64,000 bases of DNA from Rotaria sp. Silwood1. Lineage: Eukaryota > Rotifera > Eurotatoria > Philodinida > Philodinidae. Positions within the stretch are counted from its first letter, which is position 1. Every line of letters begins with the position of its first letter. The notes beneath the pieces were generated by a model. It saw only the letters and a list, made by a program, of their open reading frames with translations. It was not told the DNA's origin and did not search any database. A program made the position numbers and the translations under genes. This document shows positions 62,026 to 64,000 of the stretch, one piece after another. Location of the stretch: contig CAJNOP010000029.1 of NCBI GenBank assembly GCA_905250075.1, positions 1,561,701 to 1,625,700 on the forward strand, read 5' to 3'.

Positions 62026-64000
62026 AGTATTTATAAAACTAGATAGCCTTGTGTATACTTTTGTAATTCCTTTTTATCAATTAGTCTAATAATTCGACTT
62101 TATTAGCGTAACTTCTCATCTGTATAACTGTTCTTGTTTGTTCCAAATGAAGCAATGATTAATTTATCTCTATCTATATTCTATTTTTTTAAATTATTGT
62201 TTTATATTCTATGAGAAAAATATTTTGTTGTACATGTTATTATTATGATTAAGAGTTGCGCCTCATCCTCTTTGGTTATTTGTCAGGCTAACTAAAATTT
62301 CATTCGACCATTGTTACAACATCAACTCTACTAAGATTTTACCCTTGCCATCTTCGAACTTTTCGACATTTTTGTTTCTGCACATTGCTGAGTACGTTCG
62401 GATACTGCGCCCTTATTTATACACTATTTAAACATATAAATATTAGAATAGTTTTTACGATTTATATTATTCTGAGACTATTTGTCCTTTTTTCTTTAAC
62501 TCTTGATGCTCATGCAGACATAGAAAGTTAAGACCAACAATACAGGTAAGTTAGACATTTAACTACAGGTGAAAATAAACACAAATTTAGTGTGACAAAA
62601 AAGTCAGCTCGTGATACAAATTAGTTTTTTTCATCTATAGTTTTCGGTGGGTACAGTCAAAATATATCATATCCTACGGGAGATAGAGTCAACTGTTTGA
62701 ATATATTTTCATAAATCTCATTTATATCAATCTCTTGGTAAACATTTAACTTGTTCTCATATGAAATATTTTTCTTATTCATATATAACTAAATTGTGGT
62801 TCATATCGAGATCCAATATACTAGAGATCGATAACATAAGCTATAAAACTTAGTGTTGTTTGATATTTCGATTTCAAAATTTTCAGGAACAAAGTTTTCA
62901 ATGAGATTAATTCTTTTTTTATTATTCTATAGTACTCAATAGATAAACTTTGTCTCAATCAAAAATTGATTTGACACCAAAAAGAGTTCCCTCGTTCGAC
63001 TATCTTTTCTTAAGTATTAAGATATTTTCAATATAGTGCGTGCAAATCATCAATTGAGTACGAGGGTGTTGTTAGCAAAAGTTTTATTCTATGAATAGCT
63101 AAACTATTAACGTGATAAATATGTCAAATTACGAGCTCATGGAAAGAATTAATGAAAATGACCTATACTTACCTCGTTTCATTTCTAAAGAATAACAGTT
63201 GGCAAACTATTAAAAGCAATTATTTCATATCGGAAAAAGTGAAAAGTATTTCAACTTAAGTAAAATTCACTACAGTTTCACCGATGTCCTTATTTTCTTT
63301 TTATATTCCTTCATAAAGACTTAGTTTGTTAAGTATCATTTGCTAAATTTATATACAATCAAGAAAGTATGATTCTATTTTTCCAAAATAGAAATGAACA
63401 ACGAATAATGTCAATAATCAAATCATAAAATTTTGTTAACATGAAAATGAAACAATATTTCTTATGATTTTTCCGAAGTATAATTGATGTCATAGATCAA
63501 CATGATTAAAAGATCTAAAAAGGGTCTGATCTAGTTCAAGAGAATGAACATGACATTTTATTTTTGATTCATTTTTTCTTATTAGTCAAATATATTAAAA
63601 TTTCTTTATGTAACTTTTACAAAAATAGTGCTTCATATGTCAGTCTGTAAGTTTATAGCCTATTAAATATATTTTTGCATATTTTATTCAATAATAATTA
63701 GGAAAATAAAAATTTGTTGTTAAAAGAGAAACTTTCATTTCTTCTTATGATATAATATTACTTCATTAGATAGTATCATTTTGACAAAAAAAAACATATT
63801 TTCTAGTTAACTACATAGATCATCCATGACTAACCACATGTTTTTTTATGTAATGATGTCATCTCTATCTCTATATATACTGACAGGATACAGCAATCAT
63901 TTTACAATCACAATGGGACGTCTATGCGTCGTTTGCGACAAAAAAATCTAATGATCACGCTAGAATACAGTAAGACAGACAGACAAGGATGCTTAACAAA
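62026..64000. other. Right edge, no gene seen
   Basis: AT-rich sequence with no ORF over about 60 codons, no repeats shared with the rest of the window that I could see, and no splice chain. Confidence 0.5.

Noticed and set aside
1-64000. Possible CRISPR arrays, bacterial operons, rRNA or tRNA genes
   Set aside because: No regularly spaced direct repeats with unique spacers, no ribosomal RNA segments recognised, and splice-bearing genes throughout show a eukaryotic nuclear window.

Overview
The window looks like nuclear DNA of a small invertebrate, most likely a bdelloid rotifer (Rotaria or Adineta type). It is very AT-rich, with GT-AG introns that are mostly 48-75 bp, A/T-ending codons, metazoan gene families (proprotein convertase, nuclear receptors, 7TM receptors), several divergent single-exon 7TM receptors of a kind I associate with bdelloids, many short inverted-repeat DNA elements, and a TGTGGG-like tract resembling the telomere repeat I recall for bdelloids. 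The organism call is inference; no ribosomal or mitochondrial marker is present.

Layout. 1-7.2 kb: two intronless 7TM receptor genes on the minus strand, separated by an inverted-repeat element and decayed transposon ends. 7.2-16.2 kb: no gene; a TIR element, a roughly 135-bp tandem repeat next to a degenerate G-rich telomere-like tract that ends in an N gap, and a large inverted repeat just upstream of a transporter gene. 16.2-17.5 kb: a drug/metabolite-type (EamA/SLC35G-like) transporter whose first coding exon is only the ATG. 18-20.2 kb: two decayed coding fragments and a non-autonomous hAT-like element with a perfect 8-bp target duplication. 21.7-22.6 kb: a third receptor of the orphan family. 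22.6-29.3 kb: AT-rich, no gene seen. 29.3-35.9 kb: the best-supported block, a seven-exon peptide-type rhodopsin-class GPCR (tachykinin-like) on the plus strand, tail to tail with a 16-exon prohormone convertase 1/3 gene on the minus strand. 40.3-41.2 kb: a six-exon ZNRD2 (SSSCA1/p27) gene. 44.1-53.4 kb: two tandem nuclear hormone receptor genes with matching exon structure and DHR96/DAF-12-like P-boxes. 53.4-64 kb: dispersed repeats and perhaps one tiny ORF.

How the genes relate. The convertase matures peptide hormones and the adjacent GPCR looks like a neuropeptide receptor, so both belong to peptidergic signalling; their adjacency may be chance. The two nuclear receptors are a tandem duplication whose P-boxes have diverged. 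The three orphan receptors are dispersed members of one family. The rest is dominated by short non-autonomous DNA transposons and decayed repeats. I found no CRISPR array, operon, rRNA or convincing tRNA, and no complete novel multi-gene system.
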